This document shows positions 8,707 through 17,063 of a DNA stretch of 64,000 nucleotides, piece by piece. Within the stretch, counting starts at the first letter, position 1, and the number at the start of each line of letters is the position of its first letter. Under the pieces are notes generated by a model, which ran no database searches, was not told the DNA's origin, and saw only the letters and a program-made list of their open reading frames with translations. The DNA is from Candidatus Zixiibacteriota bacterium. Lineage in GTDB: Bacteria; Zixibacteria; MSB-5A5; CAIYYT01. The DNA lies in assembly GCA_020853795.1 (NCBI GenBank), contig JADYYF010000071.1, positions 21,759 through 85,758 on the forward strand. The letters are read 5' to 3'. A program made the translations under genes and the position numbers.

Positions 8707-9701
8707 GCACTCAGGAACTGCGCGTTTTCTTTCTTGAACCGGCTCACTCGATGGTAGCTCGCTGCGATTCGCAGCGCAAGTCTTTCATCGTGCTGTGCGT
8801 ACGCCGCCATTCCACCGATCACCTCGTCCAATTGATCGTGCAAGTTGGCATAGATTAGCAAGTCGTTACCCGCCAACAAAGCGCGCACGCCCGCTTCGAC
8901 CTGGTTGATTTGCTCCAGGGCCCCCAACATCTGCAAATCATCAGAAATGACAAGCCCGGAGAATCCGATTTCGCCGCGTAATTCTTCCTCAATAATGTGC
9001 TCCGAAAAGGTCGCGATTTGACCCGGATCGAGCGAATCGGCTCGCACGTGGGTGGTCATCACGAAATCGACATCCGCCTGCGCTGCCGCGCGAAACGGCG
9101 CGTAATCCTTGTGCCGAAATTCTTCGCGGCTTTGCTGCGAGCGCGCAACCACTTGATGCGGATCGCCGATGGCACTGGCCAGGCCGGGGAAATGCTTGGC
9201 GCACGCCAGCACGCGCTCGCGATGGAATTGCTGGACCTGCGCCGTTGTCACCGCCGCCACCGTGCCCGGATCCGAGGAGTACGCCCGTCCATACAAGACG
9301 TGGTCACTTGTTGCGGGCGCCAAATCGCAGACCGGCGCCAGATTCAGATTGATCCCGTCTTTGCGCAGTTCGCGCGCCGTTGTCGCGGCGGCAGCCAGCA
9401 ACCCTTCCGGATCGCCGGCTTCGGCATAGTGCCACGGTGAAGGAAACGTGGGAAAATCTCCGTCGAAACGCACGACGCGTCCACCCTCCTGATCCACGGC
9501 AATCAGCGCTTGCGCTCCCCCGGCTACCGTCGTCATCGCGGTCAGCCGTCGCAGTTGGTCGCGGTCGCGATAGTTGCGGGCAAACAGGATTATACCGCCA
9601 AGCGCGCCATCCTTCAATGCAGCTTCAAAGTTGTGGGGGAGCAAATGCCCGTCGAATCCCGCCACGAGCAGTGACCCGACCATGCGCCGCAGCTCAAGCA
9701 T
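8703..9701 (-). CDS. nagZ: Beta-N-acetylhexosaminidase, glycoside hydrolase family 3
   Basis: 332-residue NagZ-type enzyme releasing GlcNAc from muropeptides (GlcNAc-anhydroMurNAc). Signatures: IAVDQEGGRVVR (near residue 80), KHFPG and SDDLQM, whose first Asp region carries the nucleophile. The usual KHFPGHG-loop is altered to KHFPGLASAIGDPH, but the Asp-x-His acid/base dyad of the flexible loop appears to be kept (DPH). No signal peptide; cytoplasmic or membrane-adjacent as in other NagZ. ATG 9701 overlaps the diguanylate cyclase stop by one base (TGATG). Together with anmK it forms a recycling pair. Confidence 0.9.
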   Translation of the reverse strand: MLELRRMVGSLLVAGFDGHLLPHNFEAALKDGALGGIILFARNYRDRDQLRRLTAMTTVAGGAQALIAVDQEGGRVVRFDGDFPTFPSPWHYAEAGDPEGLLAAAATTARELRKDGINLNLAPVCDLAPATSDHVLYGRAYSSDPGTVAAVTTAQVQQFHRERVLACAKHFPGLASAIGDPHQVVARSQQSREEFRHKDYAPFRAAAQADVDFVMTTHVRADSLDPGQIATFSEHIIEEELRGEIGFSGLVISDDLQMLGALEQINQVEAGVRALLAGNDLLIYANLHDQLDEVIGGMAAYAQHDERLALRIAASYHRVSRFKKENAQFLSA

Positions 9702-11386
9702 CAGATCATCACGACCGCGTTCTTGCCGCTGCCCTTGGCGAGGTACATCGCCTGATCGACCAGCTGCACCAGCTCGTCCTCGCTGCGACCATTGTCAGGA
9801 TAGGTGGTAATTCCGACCGAAACGGTGACTCTCAGGCGCGGGAACTTGGCGCCGTCGCCGAAAGTCGAGGACTCGATCTCGGCGCGAATTCGCTCGGCGA
9901 TAATTCGGGCGTCGTCGTTATCGGTTTGCGGGAGGATGATGATAAACTCCTCGCCACCATAGCGGGCGAGGACGTCGGTGTCACGGATATTGGCCGCCAG
10001 CACCCGCACCACGCCGCGCAACAGCATATTTCCCGCCTCATGCCCGTAATTGTCATTAATCCGCTTAAACCAATCGAGGTCAACCATGATCAGCGATAGT
10101 GGCTGGTGGTAGCGGGTGGCGCGCTTGATTTCATCGTTGAGGCGCTCGGAGAAGAAGCGGTAGTTGTAGACTCCGGTCAGCTCGTCGATAATCACCATCT
10201 TCTCCAGTTCGGCGTGCAGGCGCGAGTTTTCGTAGGCCATCGCCGCCGACCCGGCCAGAATCGCCGCGACCTTCTGGTCGGTCTCGGAGAAGCGATTGAG
10301 CCGGCTGGCCTCCGCCTGCAAGACGCCGATGACGCGTCCATGCGATATCATCGGTACAATCAGCGCGCTCTGCGCGTCGCTGATGGTCGGAATATACTCG
10401 GGAAACTGCTGCAGATCAACGATTCTTCGCGCCCGGCCGCTGCGCACTACTTCGCCGACCAGTCCCTCCGCCGCGATAATCTCCCGCAGACCGGAGGTCA
10501 GCCGCCGGCCCTCCTGCAGCCGTCCGCGCTCGTACAGGTAGGTCAAGTCGGGAGCGCAGAGCTGAATCGAACACATCTCGAATCCCAGAATTGATTCGAC
10601 GATATTTAACACGTCGCGGGTGATGCCCTGGTCGTCATGCAGTTCGCCCAACAACCGCGAGGTTTCATAGATGTTTTCGATCCGCGCCTGTGAACGTTCC
10701 AGTTCGGTCGTGCTCTCGTTAAGTGAATCGAGCAGTTTCAGCAGCTTGCCCTCCGACTGCTTCATATGCCGCGCGACAAATCCCACCGCATAAGCAAAAA
10801 ACCAGGCAAACCCGACCCGCAACCCCAGTTCAATCGGCGAGGTTCTGGTGAGCAGTTCCGGGTTGGAGACGATGTAAAGAATCGTTACGGCGAACGAAAC
10901 GCCCACGCAGAAGTTCAGGCTGAAGTAGTACGCTGAGAACATGATGTTCAGGTAGTACAGCAGGTAAAAACCGGAATCCGCGCCGCCGGTGAACTTGATC
11001 AGGTAGGTCACGAAAATCACGTCGAAGATCAAGGAATAGGTGAAGACCTCCGAGATCAGCTTCGGCTTGAATTTCCAAATGGAATAGAAAATCGCCAGGT
11101 GCAGCGCGAAGATCACCATGCCAAAGCTGATCTCGCGCTGGACGTTCTCGGCCCCGGTCGTGGAAAACATCCAACTCAGCACAGCTACGGCCGTGATGGC
11201 GCGCGAAGCCATGTAGATGCTCTCTAACCGGGGGAAGAGTGATCGAATCGTGCTATTCAAAGTGCGCTCACCCGGGTAAGATTCCCATTGTCGTATTATC
11301 GACACGCCGGGCGAAAGCCTTAATCCATTATCGATCAGAAGGTTAGTTGTGTAGACGGTGTTGCGATGCGGTACTCGGGATTGCAC
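9701..11386 (-). CDS. Membrane-bound GAF-GGDEF diguanylate cyclase
   Basis: 561-residue signalling protein making cyclic di-GMP. Residues about 60-205 hold several transmembrane helices, about 255-395 a GAF sensor domain (LVGEVVRSGRARRI), and about 405-560 a GGDEF domain with the active-site loop YGGEEF, the catalytically competent form. No clear RxxD inhibitory site five residues upstream of GGEEF was noticed (preceding sequence is DTDVLAR). The frame opens with GTG at 11386; a TTG at 11260 with GGGTGAG six bases upstream is an alternative start and would lose 42 unstructured residues. First gene of the cell-wall recycling operon. Confidence 0.88.
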   Translation of the reverse strand: MQSRVPHRNTVYTTNLLIDNGLRLSPGVSIIRQWESYPGERTLNSTIRSLFPRLESIYMASRAITAVAVLSWMFSTTGAENVQREISFGMVIFALHLAIFYSIWKFKPKLISEVFTYSLIFDVIFVTYLIKFTGGADSGFYLLYYLNIMFSAYYFSLNFCVGVSFAVTILYIVSNPELLTRTSPIELGLRVGFAWFFAYAVGFVARHMKQSEGKLLKLLDSLNESTTELERSQARIENIYETSRLLGELHDDQGITRDVLNIVESILGFEMCSIQLCAPDLTYLYERGRLQEGRRLTSGLREIIAAEGLVGEVVRSGRARRIVDLQQFPEYIPTISDAQSALIVPMISHGRVIGVLQAEASRLNRFSETDQKVAAILAGSAAMAYENSRLHAELEKMVIIDELTGVYNYRFFSERLNDEIKRATRYHQPLSLIMVDLDWFKRINDNYGHEAGNMLLRGVVRVLAANIRDTDVLARYGGEEFIIILPQTDNDDARIIAERIRAEIESSTFGDGAKFPRLRVTVSVGITTYPDNGRSEDELVQLVDQAMYLAKGSGKNAVVMI

Positions 11387-11462
11387 TCGAACCTCGGTTG
11401 CCGTCCCACTCCATCAATGACTCAATCACTGTCGCGAGAAGCGCTTACTGCTGTGAGACGAG

Positions 11463-11498
11463 ACAAAACGAAAGCGAGAGTGAACTGCACTCTCGCTT
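11463..11498 (-). terminator. Rho-independent terminator of oligopeptidase gene
   Basis: Perfect 11-bp stem AAGCGAGAGTG / CACTCTCGCTT (11472-11482 and 11488-11498), followed on the minus strand by TCGTTTTGTC, 30 bp after the stop at 11529. Confidence 0.75.
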
Positions 11499-11528
11499 CA
11501 TCTCGAAACACTTGATCAAGCGTCGGTG

Positions 11529-13667
11529 TCAGGGCTGGAGCTTCAGCACCTTCAGCAGGAACGCGTATTCAAACGCGATCTCCTTGTAAGCCTCATAACG
11601 CCCCGACGCCCCGCCGTGACCAGCATCCATATTGGTTTTCAACAGCAGTAAATTGCCGTCGGTCTTCATGGCGCGCAACTTGGCGCAGAATTTCGCCGGC
11701 TCCCAGTACGCCACGCGCGGATCGTTCAACCCGGCGGTAATCAAGATCGGCGGATAGTTGGTGGCACGGATATTGTCATACGGCGAGTACGAGCGCATGT
11801 AACTATAGTATTCCGGTTCCAGCGGATTTCCCCATTCCTCCCATTCGGTAACCGTCAACGGAATCGTCGAGTCCGACATGGTGTTGATCAAGTCAACAAA
11901 CGGCACATCGGCAACGACCGCACCCCACAAATCGGGACGCATTGTCAACACCGACCCGACCAGCAGACCGCCGGCGCTCCCGCCATAAGCGATGACCTTG
12001 TCCGTGGCTGCGTACTTCTCCTTGATCAGGTGCTCAGCACAGGCGATGAAGTCGGTGAAGGTGTTCTTCTTGTTCAGCAGCCGGCCGGCGTAATACCACG
12101 GTCGCCCCATCTCGCCGCCGCCGCGCACCTGCGCGATCGCAAACACAAAACCGCGGTCGAGCAGGCTGATCCGGGCCACCGAAAACCACGGGTCCTCCGG
12201 AATTCCGTAAGCGCCGTAGCCGTCAAGATACACCGGGTTCGTCCCGTCCTTGCGAAACTTGTCCTTGCGGTAAACCAGCGCGATCGGCACTTGCACCCCG
12301 TCCGGCGCCGTCGCAAAAATGCGCTCGGCCTGATATTGCGTGGCATCATAGCCGCTGGGGATTTCATCCTGCTTTAGAAGCTTGCGCTCGCGCGATTCCA
12401 TGTCGTATTCAAACACCGATTTCTGTGTCGTCAGCGAGAAATAGGTAAACCGCAGTGCACGGCTGTTGAAGTCCGGATTGTTGTTGAACATTGCAGAAAA
12501 CGTCGCTTCCGGAAACTCGATATTGTGCTCCGCCTTGTCGCTCAAGCGCACGATCTTGAGCTGGATCAATCCGTTCTGGCGCTCGCTGATGGCGACGTAA
12601 TCCTTGAAAGTCTTCATCGACTCGACCCGGATCTCCTCGCGGTATGGCAGGAACTCTTTCCAGTTCGCCTTGCCCGGGTTGCTCGCCGGCGCCGTCATCA
12701 CCTTGAAGTTGAGCGCGTTGTCATTGGTGATAATAAAAAACTGGTCGTCGTGCGGGAACACGTAGTACTCAACACCCGCCTGGCGCGGCTGCACCACCTT
12801 GAATTCGCCGAGCGGATTGTTGGCGTCAAGGTACAGTGCCTCCGAGGTCGTCTCGCTGCCCAGATCAATCATGATCCAACGTTTGTTGCGCGACAGTGCG
12901 ACATCAACAAAGTAGTGATCGTCCGGCTCCTCAAAAATCAGTTTGTCCGCGCTCGCCGCGCTGCCGAGCACGTGGCGATAGATGCGATACGGCCGGTAGG
13001 TTTCGTCGAGCACGTCGTAGAAAAGCGTGTGGTTGTCCGCCGCCCAGGCGATGCTGTTGCCGACGTTGGGCACGCGGTCGCTCAGCAGCTTGCCGGTCTG
13101 CAGATTCTTGACATACAGCGTGTAGACCTCGCCGCCCGTCGTATCGACCGAGTACGCCAGCAACTGGTGATTCGGGCTGAGGCCGTACGCGCCGATGTGC
13201 AGATATTCCTTCCCGACCGCCAGCTCGTTTTCGTCGAGCAGAATTTCTTCCGGCGCCTCCAGACTCCCCAACTTGCGGCAGTGGATCGCATATTCCTTAC
13301 CTTGCTCGGTGCGCGAGTAGTAATAGTAGTTGTCAACCTTTTCCGGCACGCTCAGGTCGGTCTCTTTGATGCGGCCGATGATTTCCTTGAAGATCTGCTC
13401 CTGCAGCGCCTCCGTGTCCGTCATCATCATCTTGGTGTACTCGTTCTCGGCTTCGAGATAGTCGAAAACATCCGGATCGGTGCGGTCGCGCAGCCAGAAG
13501 TAGTTGTCGATGCGCACCTCGCCGAACAGCGTGTCCGCCTTGGGAATCACCGTCGCCACCGGCGGCGTCGGCGCCTGCGCCAGCGCGGCTGCGCTCAAGC
13601 CAAGGACAATCAAAACCCAGATCGCTGTGAGCTTACTGAGTCCAGAACTGTTGAACCGAAGAGTCAT
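11529..13667 (-). CDS. Oligopeptidase B-like S9A peptidase, exported
   Basis: Prolyl-oligopeptidase family protease of 712 residues, closest in motifs to oligopeptidase B (PtrB), which cleaves after basic residues in short peptides. Start set at ATG 13667 because GGAGG stands six bases upstream and a signal peptide follows (LIVLGLSAAALAQ). N-terminal seven-bladed propeller gate, C-terminal hydrolase with Ser564 in GGSAGG, the PtrB-type TEWEEWGNP stretch after it, and DAGHGG carrying the His. A signal peptide is unusual compared with cytoplasmic E. coli PtrB but common in environmental homologues; expected in the periplasm. Confidence 0.9.
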   Translation of the reverse strand: MTLRFNSSGLSKLTAIWVLIVLGLSAAALAQAPTPPVATVIPKADTLFGEVRIDNYFWLRDRTDPDVFDYLEAENEYTKMMMTDTEALQEQIFKEIIGRIKETDLSVPEKVDNYYYYSRTEQGKEYAIHCRKLGSLEAPEEILLDENELAVGKEYLHIGAYGLSPNHQLLAYSVDTTGGEVYTLYVKNLQTGKLLSDRVPNVGNSIAWAADNHTLFYDVLDETYRPYRIYRHVLGSAASADKLIFEEPDDHYFVDVALSRNKRWIMIDLGSETTSEALYLDANNPLGEFKVVQPRQAGVEYYVFPHDDQFFIITNDNALNFKVMTAPASNPGKANWKEFLPYREEIRVESMKTFKDYVAISERQNGLIQLKIVRLSDKAEHNIEFPEATFSAMFNNNPDFNSRALRFTYFSLTTQKSVFEYDMESRERKLLKQDEIPSGYDATQYQAERIFATAPDGVQVPIALVYRKDKFRKDGTNPVYLDGYGAYGIPEDPWFSVARISLLDRGFVFAIAQVRGGGEMGRPWYYAGRLLNKKNTFTDFIACAEHLIKEKYAATDKVIAYGGSAGGLLVGSVLTMRPDLWGAVVADVPFVDLINTMSDSTIPLTVTEWEEWGNPLEPEYYSYMRSYSPYDNIRATNYPPILITAGLNDPRVAYWEPAKFCAKLRAMKTDGNLLLLKTNMDAGHGGASGRYEAYKEIAFEYAFLLKVLKLQP

Positions 13668-13786
13668 TCTTATCCTCCGCATATATAGCGGTTATACGAT
13701 TATTGGGAGAAGAAGGTATGAAATTCCAGGGTGCTTTGGAAGCGCGAACCTTGCCGAAAAGTCGATCCGGAGCTCAACAAATCACC

Positions 13787-13816
13787 TTGACGCCCGTGAA
13801 ATTGGAAATGTATACT
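13787..13816 (+). promoter_or_regulatory. Putative promoter
   Basis: TTGACG (13787-13792), 18-bp spacer, TATACT (13811-13816), about 80 bp upstream of the ATG at 13897 and divergent from the oligopeptidase gene. Confidence 0.55.
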
Positions 13817-13896
13817 GGAGTGCATTGGCTTTGCGCATGCGAGATTCCCCTGGTCGGATCCTGCATCGGGTCGATGATTTTGAAGGGAGTGCCTAC

Positions 13897-14868
13897 ATGA
13901 CTACAAATTCAGCGGCGGTTGCCCGATTTGTCTTTGCCGCATCCTGCCTGATCATCCTCTCGGTACACCAACTCACCGCGAACGAGCCAGTGAGCCGTCC
14001 CTACAACCTGGATGCCGATCTCGAATTGCTCTTGCCCGATACGATCGTCGTCGGTGACACGTTTCGAGTGACCTTCAATGTCAAGATCAAGCAGCCGATC
14101 ACGCATTACAACGATGTGCCAGACAAGGTCGTTATTCTCCTTCCCCCTTGCTGTGTTCTGGATTCAGGACAAACGGAGTGGCACGGACGCCTTGAAGAGG
14201 GCTCTGTTGTATCGCTGGTCTTAAGAGCCCGTGCTGTGCATGGCTGTTACGAGTTCTTCCAAGGGTTCGTCAGCGCCTCGTGCAGTGTCAGTCATTCAAA
14301 TCTCTTCAAGACGCGAGGCAGGATAACTTCTCGCTACTATCGGATCTTGGGGCCGCCCGAACCAGTTTCCGGTCAACCGGACAGTTTAAGCATAAGAGTA
14401 ATTGACACTTATGATTCCGGCCCTCCGCCAAGCGTCACCGGAGTGCACCCACGGACAACTGCAGTCCCAGACAGCCAGGGCAAACTCTGGGAGACACCGC
14501 CATTAAGCGACTCGCTCAAACGGCCGGTCGACTCGACTATCCATCGGCAACCTCGTCACTACAGGCCAGTGCCTCCACGCAACAACCAAAGACTATCAAT
14601 GGACTCGCTCCGATTGATTGAAGCGGTGATCAACTATGTAGATAGCGTCGAGAATTGGCTCTATGTCGTCCAAGACATGAAGAGCGACGCGAGTCGGCGC
14701 GATTCCCGCCTCCCCTACCTCTGCAAATCCCTCACCCAAGGCTTGGTAGTCGAGCGCGCCCAAGATCGAACCTGCAAGATCACGATGGAGGACGGCCTCT
14801 ACGAGGGGAAGATCGAGATTCGTGTTGGTACAGACACCTTTGTTGTGACCGCAAAACAACGACAGTGA
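13897..14868 (+). CDS. Secreted protein of unknown function
   Basis: 323 residues from ATG 13897 (preceded by AAGGGAGTGCC and a promoter at 13787); the open frame continues upstream but that part overlaps the promoter. A signal peptide is likely (residues about 1-30, FAASCLIILSVHQLTAN). Residues about 40-145 look like a beta-sandwich (VGDTFRVTFNVKIKQPI...), followed by a Pro/Ser-rich linker (about 155-225) and a C-terminal helix-plus-strand region rich in Asp/Arg. Contains five or more Cys. Codon use is less GC-biased than the neighbours. No family recognised. Confidence 0.65.
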   Translation: MTTNSAAVARFVFAASCLIILSVHQLTANEPVSRPYNLDADLELLLPDTIVVGDTFRVTFNVKIKQPITHYNDVPDKVVILLPPCCVLDSGQTEWHGRLEEGSVVSLVLRARAVHGCYEFFQGFVSASCSVSHSNLFKTRGRITSRYYRILGPPEPVSGQPDSLSIRVIDTYDSGPPPSVTGVHPRTTAVPDSQGKLWETPPLSDSLKRPVDSTIHRQPRHYRPVPPRNNQRLSMDSLRLIEAVINYVDSVENWLYVVQDMKSDASRRDSRLPYLCKSLTQGLVVERAQDRTCKITMEDGLYEGKIEIRVGTDTFVVTAKQRQ

Positions 14869-14880
14869 AAGACTGAAGAC

Positions 14881-14909
14881 AAAAAAACGGCTGACCTTTC
14901 GATCAGCCG
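14881..14909 (-). terminator. Rho-independent terminator downstream of htpX
   Basis: Stem CGGCTGA / TCAGCCG (14888-14894 and 14903-14909) followed on the minus strand by a run of seven T (A7 at 14881-14887 on plus). Lies between convergent genes; the T tract favours the minus strand, i.e. htpX. Confidence 0.8.
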
Positions 14910-14942
14910 CTCGATTCTGCATTCTTTGTTCTTGGTTGCGAC

Positions 14943-15800
14943 TTACCCGGTATATCCCAGCCGCATCTCTTCCAGACGCCGCACCCGCTCTTCCATCGGC
15001 GGATGCGTCGAAAACAGGCTGGTGAAACCGCCGCGCCCGAACAGCGGATTGACGATAAACATGTGCGCTGTCGCCGGACTGGCATCCATCGGCACCCGCT
15101 GGGAGGCCGTGTGCAGTTTGCGCAGCGCATTGGCCAGATCGCGCGGATTACCGTGGAACTTCGCGCCGCCCGCATCGGCCAGGTATTCGCGCGAACGCGA
15201 AATCGCCATCTGAATCATCATCGCCGCAATCGGCGCCACAATCGCCATCACCAGCACCCCCAGACCGCCGCCGCCGCGTTCGTCATCCGACCGGCTGCCG
15301 CCGAAAATCGCCGCGAATTGCGCCATGTTCGCGATCATCGAAATCGCGCCGGCAAATACCGCCGCGATCGTCCCGATCAGAATATCGCGATGCTTGACGT
15401 GCGCCAGCTCGTGTCCGATCACCCCGCGCAGCTCGTTTTCGTTGAGGATGCGCATGATGCCGCTGGTCACCGCCACCGCCGCGTGCTGCGGATTGCGCCC
15501 GGTCGCGAACGCGTTCGGCGTGTCGCTCGGAATCACATACACCTTCGGCATCGGCAACTGCGCCCGCTGCGACAGCTCGCGCACCATGTTGTACAGCCGC
15601 GGCTGATCCGTCTCGGTCACCGGCTGCGCTTTGTACATCTTTAAGACCAGCTTATCCGAGAACCAGTAAGAGAAAACGTTCATCAACAGGGCGAACACGA
15701 AGGCGATCATCATGCCGCCCTTGCCGCCAAACATGTATCCCAGTCCGACGGCCAGCACCATCAGCAGTGCCATCAGGAACGTGGTTTTCATGGTGTTCAT
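14943..15800 (-). CDS. htpX: HtpX-family membrane zinc metalloprotease (M48)
   Basis: 285-residue inner-membrane protease degrading misfolded membrane proteins. Two N-terminal transmembrane helices (about 7-45), active-site HELAH at residues 130-134 with zinc-binding His residues, a second hairpin of helices (about 145-195) and the downstream zinc ligand in [10 protein letters not shown]. Length and architecture are typical. ATG 15800 with GGAGG 11 bases upstream; a second ATG three codons later is possible. Monocistronic with its own terminator. Confidence 0.93.
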   Translation of the reverse strand: MNTMKTTFLMALLMVLAVGLGYMFGGKGGMMIAFVFALLMNVFSYWFSDKLVLKMYKAQPVTETDQPRLYNMVRELSQRAQLPMPKVYVIPSDTPNAFATGRNPQHAAVAVTSGIMRILNENELRGVIGHELAHVKHRDILIGTIAAVFAGAISMIANMAQFAAIFGGSRSDDERGGGGLGVLVMAIVAPIAAMMIQMAISRSREYLADAGGAKFHGNPRDLANALRKLHTASQRVPMDASPATAHMFIVNPLFGRGGFTSLFSTHPPMEERVRRLEEMRLGYTG

Positions 15801-16015
15801 TCTATTCTAAACCTCCACTCTGTCTTGTTCACTTGCAGTCCCGTCAGAACTGCATTCACCGCTTTTAACAGAAGGCAGCGCGATCTTGTTCCACGGACGC
15901 AACTTACCCCGCCCGTTTCACCCTATTATACGGACCGGGAGCCCGGACTCGCCACTCAAATCGGTTAAGTTGTTGTCGGAATTGTTCTTGGGAAGACGGC
16001 TGAAATGCCGGTTAT

Positions 16016-16618
16016 CTAAAACTCCACCCGCCCCTCCAGCGCCTTCGCCAAAGTCTGGCTGTCGGCAAACTGAAGGTCGGTGCCCACTGGAAGACCCCGC
16101 GCGATGCGAGTCACCTTGATCCCCAATGGGTGAATCAGCTTGGCAATATAAATCGCGGTCGCCTCCCCTTCGGTATCGGGCGAAGTCGCCAGGATCACCT
16201 CGCTCACTTCCCCCTTCAGCCGCTCCAGCAGCCGTCGAATCTTCAGGTCGTCCGGCCCGACGCCGTCCAGTGGCGACAAAACTCCGCCCAGCACGTGGTA
16301 TACCCCGCGATAGGCCTCGCCCTTCTCCAGCGCCATTAGATCGTGCGCCTCCTCGACGACACAGATCTTCGTGGCGTCGCGCTGCGTGTCGGCGCAGATG
16401 CGGCAGGGATCGGAGTCGGTAAGGTTGCAGCAGACCGAGCACTCCTTGACCTTGACCTTGACGTCGGTGATCAATTCCGCCAGCTCGTCTGACTGCTCTT
16501 TCGGTAATTTCAGGATATAGAACGCCAGCCGCTGTGCCGACTTGCGCCCCACCCCCGGCATCCGCGACAGCCGGTTGATCAGCTTCTCCAACGTATCCGA
16601 TGTCGGCAATGGTTTCAT
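16016..16618 (-). CDS. recR: Recombination mediator RecR
   Basis: 200-residue DNA repair protein acting with RecF/RecO to load RecA at gaps. N-terminal helix-hairpin-helix (RMPGVGRKSAQRLAF), a Cys4 zinc finger (CSVCCN...CRIC, residues about 57-73) and a Toprim domain (VVEEAHDLMALEK, ATSPDTEGEATA). Third in the conserved dnaX-ebfC-recR order. A repeat element separates it from ebfC by 94 bp. Confidence 0.95.
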   Translation of the reverse strand: MKPLPTSDTLEKLINRLSRMPGVGRKSAQRLAFYILKLPKEQSDELAELITDVKVKVKECSVCCNLTDSDPCRICADTQRDATKICVVEEAHDLMALEKGEAYRGVYHVLGGVLSPLDGVGPDDLKIRRLLERLKGEVSEVILATSPDTEGEATAIYIAKLIHPLGIKVTRIARGLPVGTDLQFADSQTLAKALEGRVEF

Positions 16619-16664
16619 CTTATAACTTGAATTATAATCATTCGGATTCCGGTGGGCATTCTCG

Positions 16665-16697
16665 ATTCCCCCATAACAAAGAGGGTTAGGGGGCTGT
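16665..16697. repeat. Dispersed repeat, family B copy 1
   Basis: A C5...GGGGG element, ATTCCCCCATAACAAAG then AGGGTTAGGGGGCTG, able to fold as a hairpin. The same pattern, with a few changes, is found at 60528-60558. It interrupts the otherwise compact ebfC-recR spacing. Confidence 0.55.
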
Positions 16698-16712
16698 GTT
16701 GGATCGCACCGC

Positions 16713-17039
16713 TTACAATCCCAGATTCCCCAGCCCCGGAATATTCAACCCGCCGGTCAACGAACTCATCGTGTCGGCCTGCATCTGCTGCGCCTGCTCC
16801 TGCGCCTTGGTTACGGCCGAGACAATCATCTCTTCCAGCATCTCGACATCGCTCTCCTTGAGCACTTCCGGGTCGATCCTGACTTCCTTGAGATCGCCCT
16901 TGCCGGTAACCACTGCTTTGACCATACCGCCGCCGGCGGTTGCCTCCACGCGCTTGTTGTTCAGTTCCTCCTGCAGTTCCGCCAGTTTGGCCTGCATCTT
17001 CTGAACCTGCTTCATCATGTCGCCAAAACCTTTGGCCAT
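16713..17039 (-). CDS. ebfC: YbaB/EbfC nucleoid-associated protein
   Basis: 108-residue DNA-binding protein of the YbaB/EbfC family: N-terminal coiled helix (FGDMMKQVQKMQAKLAELQEEL), central beta strands with GGGMVKAVVTGKGDL, and C-terminal helix ending in GGLNIPGLG. Start taken at ATG 17039, five bases after AGGAG; a TTG one codon earlier is possible. Sits between dnaX (24 bp gap) and recR as in many bacteria. Confidence 0.93.
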   Translation of the reverse strand: MAKGFGDMMKQVQKMQAKLAELQEELNNKRVEATAGGGMVKAVVTGKGDLKEVRIDPEVLKESDVEMLEEMIVSAVTKAQEQAQQMQADTMSSLTGGLNIPGLGNLGL

Positions 17040-17063
17040 CAACTCTCCTCGTGTCTGCTGCTA

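Noticed and set aside
13504..13896. N-terminal extension of the secreted-protein frame
   Set aside because: It overlaps the oligopeptidase start antisense and its own promoter; the signal peptide begins at 13897.
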